Source of the DNA: an uncultured Lachnospiraceae bacterium | GTDB lineage: Bacteria; Bacillota; Clostridia; Lachnospirales; Lachnospiraceae | DNA: 22,473 nt | Reading direction: 5' to 3' | NCBI GenBank assembly: GCA_947367855.1 | Contig: CANBFE010000043.1 | Span: 1 to 22,473, forward strand | Shown: positions 15,144 to 22,262 of the stretch, in pieces | Layout of the letters: each line of letters starts with the position of its first letter | How positions within the stretch are numbered: the stretch's first letter is position 1 | The notes under the pieces: model-generated | The model's database searches: none | Told to the model about the DNA's origin: nothing | The model's input: only the letters and a program-made list of their open reading frames with translations | Made by a program: the position numbers and the translations under genes

Positions 15144-16274
15144 CTATGGGATATCCCTCCACCATCTCTCCTGATAGTCTCCCGGCTTATTCAGCTTTAA
15201 GGTCTCCCCAATCTTCGGTGTCACAATCTGCAGCCCTGTTTCCTCCCCCGCTGCCACAAAACGCTCCACGGAATCGTCCCAGGCATGATAAGCCAGAGAA
15301 AAAGCACCCCAATGGACAGGCATTGCAGTATCCGCTCCCAAAATCTCCACTGCCGCAATGGCCTCCTCCGGGAACATATGCACTTCCGGCCAGGTCACAT
15401 CATACTGGGCGCAGTCAATCAGCACAAAATCAAAATCACCGTACCTGTCATGCACCTGACGGAACTGCTCTCCATAACCGCTGTCGCCGCTTTCATACAC
15501 CTGATGATTTTCGTCCCGGAATACCCAGGAAGCCCAGAGAGTGGCAAACTGGTCGTCCAGACTCCGTCCGGAATAATGCCTTGCAGGTGTACATCCTATG
15601 GTCAGGCCGTCGATTTCCGTCTCTTCCCACCATGCCATGTTCTGGATTTTCTCCGTATCTACTTTCCAGCGTTCCAGATGATTTTCCACCCCCAGAGGGA
15701 CAATATATCTCTCTACTTTTTCATCCAGATTCATTATGGTTTTGTAGTCCATGTGGTCATAGTGGTCATGGGACAGTACCAGTATATCAATATGGGGTAA
15801 ATCCTCCACGGTTATCGACGGGGTTGAAAATCTCTTTGCCCCCGCAAAGGCCACCGGTGATGACCTTTCGCTGAAAATAGGGTCAATCAAGATGTTCATC
15901 CCATGCATCTGCAGAAGCATGGAAGAATGCCCAAACCATGTAACCCGGATTTCCTCCTCCGACAGGGGCTGTCCGTATTCGGGTGTCATCGTGGGAATTT
16001 CGCCTGCCGGCTTCACTCCCTTGGAGGACATCACCTTATCATCTTTGCGTTCTGTTTCCCGCATAATCTGAAAATCCCCGTCATTATAAAATTTTCCGTC
16101 ACGGTAATTCTCCGCCCGGACTGCGTAATCTGCTTTGTCTTTCCCGGAAGCCCTTCCGCCAAAAGCAGGCCAAAGCAGCAGGAATAGAAAAGCTGCCAGA
16201 AGCAGCCCCAAAAGCACTGCTGCCAGAACCACAGCAATTCTTATCAGCTTGTGTTTTTTCAAAAATTGTCCCAT
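15144..16274 (-). CDS. Membrane-anchored metallo-beta-lactamase-fold hydrolase (UlaG / NAPE-PLD-like)
   Basis: The 376-residue protein has an N-terminal membrane anchor (about 10-36) and then a metallo-hydrolase domain. The metal motif H-x-H-x-D-H is SHDHYDHMD, with later ligands in TPARHYSGR, YESGDSGYG and MPVHWGAF. The FGHSSMLLQMHGMNILIDP start is typical of the UlaG/NAPE-PLD-like branch of zinc hydrolases, which cut phosphodiesters or lactones. The anchor suggests it works at or outside the membrane. The exact substrate is not predictable. It starts 50 bp after the response regulator and ends 83 bp before the aldo/keto reductase start. The ribosome binding site is weak (GAGG, 2 bases from ATG). 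Intact. Confidence 0.88.
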   Translation of the reverse strand: MGQFLKKHKLIRIAVVLAAVLLGLLLAAFLFLLLWPAFGGRASGKDKADYAVRAENYRDGKFYNDGDFQIMRETERKDDKVMSSKGVKPAGEIPTMTPEYGQPLSEEEIRVTWFGHSSMLLQMHGMNILIDPIFSERSSPVAFAGAKRFSTPSITVEDLPHIDILVLSHDHYDHMDYKTIMNLDEKVERYIVPLGVENHLERWKVDTEKIQNMAWWEETEIDGLTIGCTPARHYSGRSLDDQFATLWASWVFRDENHQVYESGDSGYGEQFRQVHDRYGDFDFVLIDCAQYDVTWPEVHMFPEEAIAAVEILGADTAMPVHWGAFSLAYHAWDDSVERFVAAGEETGLQIVTPKIGETLKLNKPGDYQERWWRDIP

Positions 16275-16324
16275 AACCTCAACCCCGTTTTTCCTGTTTT
16301 CTTTACCGTCTTTTTCGTTTGTCC

Positions 16325-17023
16325 TTAATCAATCCGAAACCGATATCCTGCTCCCCACACTGTCTCAATGAACTGGTTCTTTGATTCATTCTTTCCCAAC
16401 TTATCCCGCAGTCGGTTGATATGGACGGTCACGGTTGCCGCATCTCCCAGGGAATCCATTCCCCACACCCGGTCAAACAGGGTATCCTTTGAAAATACCA
16501 GATTCGGATTTTCCGCCAGAAACAACAACAATTCAAATTCTTTGTTGACCAGAACCACTTCCTTTTTATCCAGATAGACTCTCCTTGGCTTTGGCAGGAT
16601 GGTCAGATTCCGATAGGTAATCTCCGTTTCCTGCTGTTCCTCTTCCTCCGTTGCAGAAAGCAGATTATGAATGTAGATATGGGATTTCACTCTGGCTACC
16701 AGTTCCGTAGGGCTGAACGGCTTTACCAGATAATCGTCCGCGCCCAATCCCAGTCCCCGGATTTTGTCGATATCTTCCTTTTTGGCTGTCACCATAATGA
16801 TAGGAAGCCGCAGGCTCCCTCGCAGTTCCCGGCAGACATCAAACCCTGTCTTGCCGGGGAGCATCACATCCAGCAGAATCGCGTCATATTTTTCTGTTTT
16901 GGCCTTTTGCTCTCCGGTGATACCGTCAAAGGCAAGATCGGTTTCGTATCCGTTGGCTTCCAGATAATCCCGCTCCAATTCCGCAATCAGTTCATCATCC
17001 TCTATAATCAATACTCTTTCCAT
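16325..17023 (-). CDS. OmpR/PhoB-family response regulator
   Basis: The 232-residue protein has a receiver domain (1-115) with acidic pocket Glu8-Asp9-Asp10, phospho-acceptor Asp52 in LLDVMLPG, Thr79 in MVTA and Lys101 in VKPFS. A winged-helix DNA-binding domain follows (about 135-232; TYRNLTILPKPRRVYLDKKE to FIETVWGAGYRFRID). It should be phosphorylated by a partner kinase and bind promoter repeats. The ATG at 17023 has AAAGGA about 10 bases upstream and lies 21 bp after the remains of the partner kinase gene. Because that kinase is broken, the regulator is probably an orphan. The kinase-before-regulator order may be original. Its targets are not evident, but the neighbouring hydrolase is a candidate. 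Confidence 0.93.
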   Translation of the reverse strand: MERVLIIEDDELIAELERDYLEANGYETDLAFDGITGEQKAKTEKYDAILLDVMLPGKTGFDVCRELRGSLRLPIIMVTAKKEDIDKIRGLGLGADDYLVKPFSPTELVARVKSHIYIHNLLSATEEEEQQETEITYRNLTILPKPRRVYLDKKEVVLVNKEFELLLFLAENPNLVFSKDTLFDRVWGMDSLGDAATVTVHINRLRDKLGKNESKNQFIETVWGAGYRFRID

Positions 17024-17044
17024 CGCAACGGATTCCTTTCATTC

Positions 17045-17776
17045 TCAATCTATAACCGGAATCGTGACAATCACTGCCAGTCCTCCCCGGTTTTCCGCCC
17101 GGATTGTCCCACCATGACCCAGGATGATTTCCTTCACCACCGCTAGCCCAATGCCGCTTCCCTTCTCTGCGCTGTTCCTGGAATCATCCACCCGGTAAAA
17201 ACTGTCAAATATCTGCTCCAGAGATCCTTCCGGCACTCCCGGGCCGTCATCCTGGAATACCAACTCCATGCTGTCTCCTTCCAGTGTCCGTTTCAGAGAA
17301 ATGAGGACTCTCGAATTATCCCTTCTCCGGTATCTCACCGTATTGGCAAACAGGTTATTAAAGATGCGTTTAAATTCTTCCCTGTCCAGACAGACCGAAA
17401 AGCTGCCTTTTCCGCAAATATATTCTATCTACACCTGTTGGTTTTCCATATCCAGACGCACAAGTTCCAGATACTTTTCCACATAATCTTTAAAATCCGT
17501 TTCCTCCATATGATACCGGAAACCCGCATCCAACCTACTGTATTCCGACAGGCTGTCTACCAGGCTGACCAGATTTCCGGTTCTTGTCTTTATGGCCTGT
17601 AGATACCGCAGCCTCTTTTCCAGGGTATCCGCAATGCCGTCCAAAAGTCCGTCCAGATATCCCATAATGGTGGTCAAAGGCGTCCGCAGGTCATGGGAGA
17701 TTCCGGTGATCAAATCACGCCTTCGCTTTTCATCCTTCAGCCGCTGCTGTACGGACTCCTGCCTGGTCGTAAATTC
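17045..17776 (-). pseudogene. Histidine kinase pseudogene (5' deleted, nonsense codon)
   Basis: Only the catalytic half remains. A linker (RQESVQQRLKDEKRRRDLIT) leads to the H-box GISHDLRTPLTT, then the dimerisation helices. After MENQQV an in-frame TAG (17429-17431), probably once CAG, interrupts the gene; the same frame then resumes with IEYICGKGSFSVCLDREEF, the N-box NNLFANTV, the G1 box DDGPG, the F-box and the G2 box GSGIGLAVV. All sensor and membrane segments expected upstream are missing. The 5' edge near 17760-17776 joins directly to the alcohol dehydrogenase fragment. It stands 21 bp before the response regulator that it once presumably phosphorylated. The H- and N-boxes are intact, so decay is recent. 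Confidence 0.85.
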
Positions 17777-17915
17777 CGTTTTTCTTAATGGAGCCGCCCC
17801 CGTAAGTCAGCATAACGTTTTTTCCATACTTGGGAAGTTCCTCATGCAGATGGGAAAGGGCATCCTCTCCGAAATATAATTTTGTGGGATTACAATAGCT
17901 GAATTTTCCTAACAT
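17760..17915 (-). pseudogene. Iron-containing alcohol dehydrogenase, 5' fragment
   Basis: ATG 17915 with AAGGAGGAG upstream starts MLGKFSYCNPTKLYFGEDAL and reaches LTYGGGSIKKNGIYDQ, the N-terminal nucleotide-binding part of the butanol dehydrogenase (BDH-like) iron alcohol dehydrogenase family, normally about 390 residues. After about 51 codons the homology stops and the sequence becomes histidine kinase; the old frame runs on through kinase DNA to a stop at 17730. The metal-binding part is lost. It starts 14 bp after the flavodoxin-like gene stop, so it was once part of the same operon. Confidence 0.85.
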
Positions 17916-17929
17916 ATTAAGCTCCTCCT

Positions 17930-18477
17930 TCACTCTTCCTCATTCTTTTCTGCTATATTTTTCAGGCTCTTACCAAACTGCTTCAATTCTGTCAGCTTTT
18001 CTTCCGATTTATTTTGTTTGTCAAATGCTGTATAGATTCCCATATCCTCCAGCTTCAGATAATCCAAAAATGAATTTTGATACTCATAAATCATGCCGTC
18101 ATATACCTGATCGCTTCCAGAGCTTAAAATCAGCGCCGCCTTTTTCAGGTTTGCCGGTTTATCCAGAGCATAAATACGGTTGATGGCACATTGCAGCTGT
18201 CCGGTAAAGCTGTGATAATACACCGGGGATGCCAACACAATCATCTCTGCTTCCGAAAGAACCGGATAAATCTCCTGCATATCATCTTGTGAATGCATCT
18301 GCCTTCTCCTTTGGTATGACAGTATTCACAAGCCAGACAGCCCGCAATCTTCTTTTGGCATACCGGTACAACCGTAATGTCATGTCCGTTCTCTTTTGCG
18401 CCTTCCACAAAGGCATCCACCAAAGCCGCCGTATTCCCCTTTGGACGGGGACTTCCGTTTAACACTAACATCTTCAT
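17930..18477 (-). pseudogene. Flavodoxin-like NAD(P)H-dependent FMN reductase, split by a frameshift
   Basis: The 5' part (ATG 18477, GGGAGG upstream) reads MKMLVLNGSPRPKGNTAALV, the FMN phosphate loop of this family, and a Cys cluster CLACEYCHTKGEGRCI. Near 18285 one base appears missing; the frame then continues as DDMQEIYPVLSEAEMIVLAS, PVYYHSFTGQLQ (the isoalloxazine loop) and a normal C-terminus ending KNIAEKNEEE. Restoring one base gives about 182 residues, the usual length. The family reduces flavins, quinones or nitro compounds. A single-base sequencing error is a real alternative. Its ATG overlaps the stop of a 17-codon frame upstream. Confidence 0.85.
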
Positions 18478-18527
18478 GCCTGCCTCCCCATCTCACGAGC
18501 CTTCTCCAGAATGTTGTGTTTACTCAT
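18474..18527 (-). other. 17-codon frame overlapping the flavodoxin start (ATGA)
   Basis: MSKHNILEKAREMGRQA ends in TGA that overlaps the next ATG as ATGA. The ILEKAREMGRQA tail resembles the last helix of flavodoxin / FMN-reductase proteins, so it may be the 3' stub of a lost reductase gene; it could instead be a short translated leader. Its own ribosome binding site (AGAAAGAAG) is weak. Confidence 0.3.
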
Positions 18528-18539
18528 ATCTTCTTTCTG

Positions 18540-18791
18540 CTAGATTCTATCCTGTCTTTTTCCTGTTGCCTTTCCCCGAATCTGATAGATCAGATAATCC
18601 AGGCAGGAAATCCTTCTTTCATCCATGTGTACCCTGCCAAGCAGATATTCCCTCTGACGTTCCAACAGTTCCAGCTGCTTTGTCTGCTGTCCTTTATCAA
18701 ACCATCCCAGAAAATCCCGGATCATTTCGGTTTCGCATCCGGCATCCTCCAGATTATGTATGACAGATTCCCTGCTTCCTATGGCTATCAT
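18540..18791 (-). CDS. Small helical protein, function unknown
   Basis: The 83-residue product starts MIAIGSRESVIHNLEDAGCE and is mostly charged alpha-helix with a coiled-coil look, ending IYQIRGKATGKRQDRI. It resembles short Clostridial proteins commonly found beside flavodoxin and reductase genes (core pattern LEDAGC, FLGWFDKGQQTKQLELLERQR, then CLDYLIYQI); no function is known to me. I set the start at ATG 18791 after AGGGGGTGTGGGA; a longer frame to 18851 adds an unlikely Arg/Cys-rich segment. It is the first gene of region B, about 120 bp after the leftward promoter, and 12 bp before the 17-codon frame. Confidence 0.6.
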   Translation of the reverse strand: MIAIGSRESVIHNLEDAGCETEMIRDFLGWFDKGQQTKQLELLERQREYLLGRVHMDERRISCLDYLIYQIRGKATGKRQDRI

Positions 18792-18875
18792 TCCCACACC
18801 CCCTGACGTATTTGATCGTTTTCGCGGACAACGAACCAAGCAGGCTTGCACGCATATTTGGCAACTGCCGTGAAA

Positions 18876-18911
18876 GTCAGTAACTACAAAACTTGCTATA
18901 AAGTTACTGAC
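18876..18911. promoter_or_regulatory. Perfect 10-bp inverted repeat, candidate operator
   Basis: GTCAGTAACT (18876-18885) and AGTTACTGAC (18902-18911) are exact inverted copies separated by 16 bases. They lie just downstream of the leftward -10 box (18915-18920), around the expected transcription start. A dimeric repressor could bind here; alternatively the leader RNA folds. No T-run follows. Confidence 0.45.
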
Positions 18912-18914
18912 TTA

Positions 18915-18943
18915 ACTATAAGTCCATGTGTGAAAAATAGCAA
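18915..18943 (-). promoter_or_regulatory. Candidate leftward sigma-A promoter for the region B genes
   Basis: On the minus strand TTGCTA (18943-18938) and TATAGT (18920-18915) are separated by 17 bases. It would serve the small helical protein and the flavodoxin and dehydrogenase genes. Confidence 0.5.
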
Positions 18944-18970
18944 ATATTTATATATAATCTTTTTTCATAG

Positions 18971-18999
18971 TTGAAACCTATTGAAATATATGATAAGAT
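18971..18999 (+). promoter_or_regulatory. Candidate rightward sigma-A promoter for the LysR gene
   Basis: TTGAAA (18971-18976) and TAAGAT (18994-18999) are separated by 17 bases. A 7-bp inverted repeat AAACCTA (18974-18980) / TAGGTTT (19004-19010) brackets the -10 box and could be an autoregulatory site. The resulting leader would be about 200 bases. Confidence 0.5.
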
Positions 19000-19034
19000 T
19001 TTTTAGGTTTTAAAAAAGGGAAACAAGGAGCAAA

Positions 19035-19164
19035 GTGTGTAAAAAACTTCTAAGCGGCCAAGAGGGGAGATGGCCCACCTCTTTAGTACGCCCGCTAAGA
19101 AGTTCTAAGTTACACACCGAAGAATCGCAAAGCGAACAAAGTTCACTTTGGGCAGCGATTCTTC
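19035..19164 (+). repeat. Two large hairpins in the LysR leader
   Basis: Hairpin A pairs GTGTGTAA (19035-19042) with TTACACAC (19110-19117), AACTTCT with AGAAGTT, AGCGG with CCGCT, and AAGAGG with CCTCTT. Hairpin B pairs GAAGAATCGC (19119-19128) with GCGATTCTTC (19155-19164) and AAAGCGAAC with GTTCACTTT around a 3-base loop. Neither is followed by a T-run. They resemble palindromic intergenic repeats, or a structured 5' leader. The rest of 18792-19211 holds only the promoters and operator described here. Confidence 0.65.
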
Positions 19165-19211
19165 TCACGGATTGTTTGTGCCGCCAGAGTCGGCATGAGG
19201 AGGATATCACT

Positions 19212-20117
19212 ATGGAAATACGGGTACTTCAATACTTTCTTGCCATTGCAAGAGAACAGAGCATCATACGGGCTGCCGAGTCCCTTCATCTTTCACAGCC
19301 TACTCTTTCCACGCAGATTAAAAACATGGAAGAAGAATTGGGAAAGCAGCTCCTGATCCGCGGCACAAAAGGTTCCCGCAAGGTTACGCTGACGGAAGAG
19401 GGAATGATCCTCCGGAAAAGAGCCGAGGAAATTCTGGATCTGGTAAAAAAAACGGAAAATGAGATTGCCTGTTCCGATGATGTGGTTGTCGGAGATGTCT
19501 ATATCGGCGCCGGAGAGACAGACGGCATGCGCCTGCTGGCAAGAGCAGCCGGAAACTTAAAAAAGCTTTATCCCGGAATCCATTACCATATTTCCAGCGG
19601 TAATGCTGTCTTTGTCAAAGAACAGTTAGATAAAGGACTGATTGATTTTGGAATTATTTTTGGAATGCCGGATACAAAGAAATATGAAGTATTAAAGCTC
19701 CCGTCAAAGGATATCTGGGGTGTCTTAATGCGAAAGGATTCGCCTTTGGCAGAAAAAGAATCTATCTCTCCGGAAGACCTGTGGAATCAGCCATTGCTGA
19801 TATCACAGCAGGAGGCTGAGGGCGGCAGAATGTCCCAGTGGATGAAACGTCGCCTCTCGGAGCTGGATATCATAATGACTTATAATCTGCTATTCAATGC
19901 TTCCCTGCTCGTGGAAGAGGGGTTGGGGTACGCTATCTGCTTTGACAGAATCATCAATACCTCTGGTGACAGTAGGCTCTGTTTTCGTCCCCTGTCACCG
20001 TCCATTGAGATTGAGATGTATATGATCTGGAAAAAATATCAGGTCTTTTCCAAGCCTGCAGAAAAATTTTTGATGATGATGCAGGAAAATACAAACAAAG
20101 GACAGTTAATAATTTAA
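19212..20117 (+). CDS. LysR-family transcriptional regulator
   Basis: The 301-residue protein has an N-terminal winged helix-turn-helix (1-60; MEIRVLQYFLAIAREQSIIR, AAESLHLSQPTLSTQIKNME) and a periplasmic-binding-protein-like effector domain (about 90-290; VYIGAGETDGM to the C-terminus). LysR proteins bind near divergent promoters and respond to a small co-inducer. I chose ATG 19212, preceded by GAGGAGGA about 8 bases upstream; a longer open frame from 19035 reads through the hairpins and is not coding. It is divergent from the reductase cluster, the classical LysR layout, so it probably controls that cluster and itself. The gene appears intact although most of its presumed targets are broken. 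Confidence 0.93.
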   Translation: MEIRVLQYFLAIAREQSIIRAAESLHLSQPTLSTQIKNMEEELGKQLLIRGTKGSRKVTLTEEGMILRKRAEEILDLVKKTENEIACSDDVVVGDVYIGAGETDGMRLLARAAGNLKKLYPGIHYHISSGNAVFVKEQLDKGLIDFGIIFGMPDTKKYEVLKLPSKDIWGVLMRKDSPLAEKESISPEDLWNQPLLISQQEAEGGRMSQWMKRRLSELDIIMTYNLLFNASLLVEEGLGYAICFDRIINTSGDSRLCFRPLSPSIEIEMYMIWKKYQVFSKPAEKFLMMMQENTNKGQLII

Positions 20118-20159
20118 CAACATACAGAAAGCATTATCTATCGTCAAAGATAAATATCA

Positions 20160-20200
20160 CACGAAAGAACAGCCAAGAATAATCTGACTGTTCTTTCGTG
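20160..20200 (+). terminator. 13-bp stem hairpin after the LysR gene
   Basis: CACGAAAGAACAG (20160-20172) and CTGTTCTTTCGTG (20188-20200) are a perfect inverted repeat with a 15-base loop, 43 bases after the LysR stop. The following T-run is weak (TTTC, then ATTTT inside the IS end), so termination strength is uncertain. Confidence 0.6.
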
Positions 20201-20207
20201 ACCGTTT

Positions 20208-21130
20208 CAAATTTTGTGTAAATCCAAAAAACTGACATAAGATTTATGAATAGTTGCAAGCGGGCAGAGCCAGTCTTCTGGTTCTGCCCTTGTCTGTATT
20301 ATACAAGGAATTTTATCCCTGTCAATGCAGCGCCTTAAAATCTCCTTTAAAGATTCCTGCCAGATAAGCGCTCCTCAAAATAAATCTCCAGCTGGGAATG
20401 GATCTGGCCCCAGTCCTGGCGGTGGCCCGTCCATTTCTTTGTGATGTCCATCATCGCCAGGTACAGCATTTTTAACAGGCTGTCGTCGGTGGAGAACACG
20501 GTTTGGGATTTGGTTACTTTCCGCAGCTGGCGGTTGAACCCTTCGATCTCGTTTGTCATGTAAATCAGACGCCGGACCGCTTCCGGATACATAAAATAAG
20601 TGGACAGGGGTGCCCAGCTGTCATGCCAGGATTTGTAGATTTTCGGGTATTTGGCGTCCCATTTGTCCCGGAACAGCCCCAGCTCATTCAGGGCGCTCTC
20701 CTCTGTCGGGGCAGCGTATACGCGCTTTAAGTCCGACATCAGCCTTTTGATGTCCTTATAGGATACAAATTTCATGGAGTTCCGGATCTGGTGGATGATG
20801 CACTTCTGGATCTCCGTCTGCGGGTATACATCCTCTATGACCTGGGGGAAGCCGGAAAGCCCGTCCACGCAGGCGATCAGGAGGTCCTCCACACCGCGGT
20901 TTTTCAGGCCATTCATGATGGAAAGCCAGAATTTAGCGTTTTCATTTTCGCCAACATACATTCCCAGGACGTCCTTTTTCCCGTTCATGTCAATACCAGG
21001 GGCTATATAGACAGCACGTTTGACAATGCGTCTCTCACTGTGGTGCCATCAAAGATGGCAATGGCATAAATAAAACCTCCAAACTGAGTAATCTTATCTT
21101 ACATCAGTTTGAAGGTTTACACAAACTTTG
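20208..21130 (-). mobile_element. IS256-family element, internally deleted
   Basis: Imperfect terminal inverted repeats mark both ends: CAAATTTTGTGTAAA at 20208 and, inverted, CAAAGTTTGTGTAAA ending at 21130, with similarity continuing through AAACTGA and TAAGAT. The element is about 920 bp, against about 1.3 kb for complete relatives, because the 5' half of the transposase is missing. I see no matching target duplication at the two edges. Inside the left end a hairpin (GGGCAGAGCCAG at 20262-20273 with CTGGTTCTGCCC at 20278-20289) follows the transposase stop. Confidence 0.75.
20347..21048 (-). pseudogene. IS256-type (mutator) transposase, C-terminal half
   Basis: The preserved part reads IVKRAVYIAPGIDMNGKKDV, LGMYVGENENAKFWLS, LLIACVDGLSGFPQ (the second catalytic Asp), EIQKCIIHQIRNS, and NEIEGFNRQLRK (the catalytic Glu region), and ends EERLSGRNL. 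The family is about 400 residues; here only about 230 remain and the first catalytic Asp with the DNA-binding N-terminus is gone. The similarity stops near 21035, where the element's 5' end sequence (GGAGG, then ATG and a few codons) is joined. It cannot transpose by itself but could be moved by a full-length copy elsewhere in the genome. Confidence 0.85.
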
Positions 21131-21204
21131 GGATACTCCCTATAATTACTTGGCGAAATTTCCCATTTTTATTATTATTTTCTGCACCAAATTCTTCTGT
21201 CGGA

Positions 21205-21860
21205 TTATCTGTCCCAGGCAGATAATCCTGTTTCTTTAGAAAATTTAACAATATAATCTTTATAATGGTTTGATTTGTACTTTTCTTTCATACAGTAAGT
21301 ATAGTTCCTGAACACTGATTCAATATTGATTTTTGGCATCTTGTTATCATAGTAAATCATCCCCTTACCACCAAAATAGAGTTTGGACACATCTTTATAA
21401 CATGATGAATCTGCTTCCGGGAATATTGCCCCAATAGCCATCTGCACGGCTTCAGCAACCCTCCTGTCAATAATGGGAGCATCATTCAAAAATACAAATC
21501 GAAACTTGTTATGGTCCTCGCTTGACAACGTATCGTATGCAAAGAACATGGGAAGATCATAATGGTCAGTTCTTTCTTTTACTTGCTCAAATGATATCTT
21601 CTTATTCGAATCTTTATTGTCAAAGTCAAGAGGAATGAGTTGCTGCTGTTCATAATTATCTTTATTACGTTTCCCATCCTTAAATGTGGCTGGGCTAAAT
21701 GTACATCCTTTCCCTCCTCGTTAGATACTGTCCTCTTCACGTTCTTCGGGCTTAACACCTTGCCGGATCTGGCAAGTCTTTTGCTGATGTATCGGACCAT
21801 GTCACCAGATGGCTTTGATTGAAACTTTTGGTTATCATAAGAAATTTTGATCTCATCCAT
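21205..21860 (-). pseudogene. Replication-primase-like gene, split by a frameshift and truncated
   Basis: ATG 21860 with AGGAGG 8 bases upstream starts MDEIKISYDNQKFQSKPSGD. The frame shifts near 21705-21712; one base added to the A-run gives a continuous EEGKGCTFSPATFKDGKRNK, then QQQLIPLDFDNKDSNKKISF. The second part runs through FRFVFLNDAPIIDRRVAEAV, AIFPEADSSCYKDVSKLYFG and GKGMIYYDNKMPKINIESVF to a stop at 21205. This resembles the N-terminal part of primase-like replication proteins of Clostridial mobile elements, identified from memory of the pattern only. The usual long C-terminal part is absent; the IS256 end lies 75 bp further. A 10-bp inverted repeat (GGATTATCTG / CAGATAATCC, 21202-21228) covers the stop. 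Confidence 0.55.
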
Positions 21861-21886
21861 AATTTCTACCTCCTGGGAATCAATTT

Positions 21887-22084
21887 TTAATTCCCTGTAG
21901 GAGATATTTGAAAAAAATTGGTATGATGATGAAATGCCTGCCTACATTTCCTTCCATCCTCTCCAGCAAGCTGAAACAGATTGATTATCCCACTGCCGGA
22001 ATATTGATGCTGCTTTAACTCACCAGCACCTGAAATATCAGTAATCAGATAAGCTCCTGGCACTGTTATCCCATAAAAGCTCAC
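21887..22084 (-). CDS. Short hypothetical frame, doubtful
   Basis: A 65-codon frame starts at GTG (22084) and ends at TAA 21887. The peptide (ITVPGAYLITDISGAGELKQ and a His-rich end) is unfamiliar. It begins immediately after the T-run of a terminator and has no Shine-Dalgarno sequence, so it is probably not expressed. It may be a remnant of the mobile element. Confidence 0.2.
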   Translation of the reverse strand: MSFYGITVPGAYLITDISGAGELKQHQYSGSGIINLFQLAGEDGRKCRQAFHHHTNFFQISPTGN

Positions 22085-22122
22085 AAAAAACAGGATACCC
22101 TATACGAATAGGATATCCTGTT
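22085..22122 (-). terminator. Strong intrinsic terminator
   Basis: AACAGGATA (22089-22097) pairs with TATCCTGTT (22114-22122), and CCTAT with ATAGG inside, around an ACGA loop with one mismatch. On the minus strand it runs into six T residues. It terminates the Rpn-type gene upstream. Confidence 0.85.
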
Positions 22123-22208
22123 CCTTAAAAATCATTATTTAATCATGGCCGCAGTTCTCACTACAGCTCAATCTTGATCACTTTTTATCGACCATTACTG
22201 CAACATGT

Positions 22209-22262
22209 CTATAGTTGTCTCATTCCTTGACCATATACTTCCTCTTCAACATAAGACCTCAT
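22209..22262 (-). pseudogene. Second, partial copy of an Rpn C-terminal segment
   Basis: Overlapping the stop of the Rpn gene as TAATG, a 17-codon frame reads MRSYVEEEVYGQGMRQL. It copies the MKSYVESEIYESK segment of the preceding gene, and the DNA is also similar (around 22235-22264 against 22388-22423). It is a duplicated tail remnant. Confidence 0.4.

Noticed and set aside
17730..17933. A complete 67-residue small protein
   Set aside because: The first 50 or so codons are the N-terminus of iron alcohol dehydrogenase; the last ones are kinase DNA read out of frame.
19035..19211. Possible 59-residue N-terminal extension of the LysR protein
   Set aside because: It is encoded by the hairpin DNA; the helix-turn-helix normally begins at the first residues, and ATG 19212 has a strong GAGGAGG.
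20160..20200. Terminal repeat of the IS element
   Set aside because: No counterpart exists at the right side; the IS ends match at 20208 and 21130, so this hairpin belongs to the LysR 3' region.
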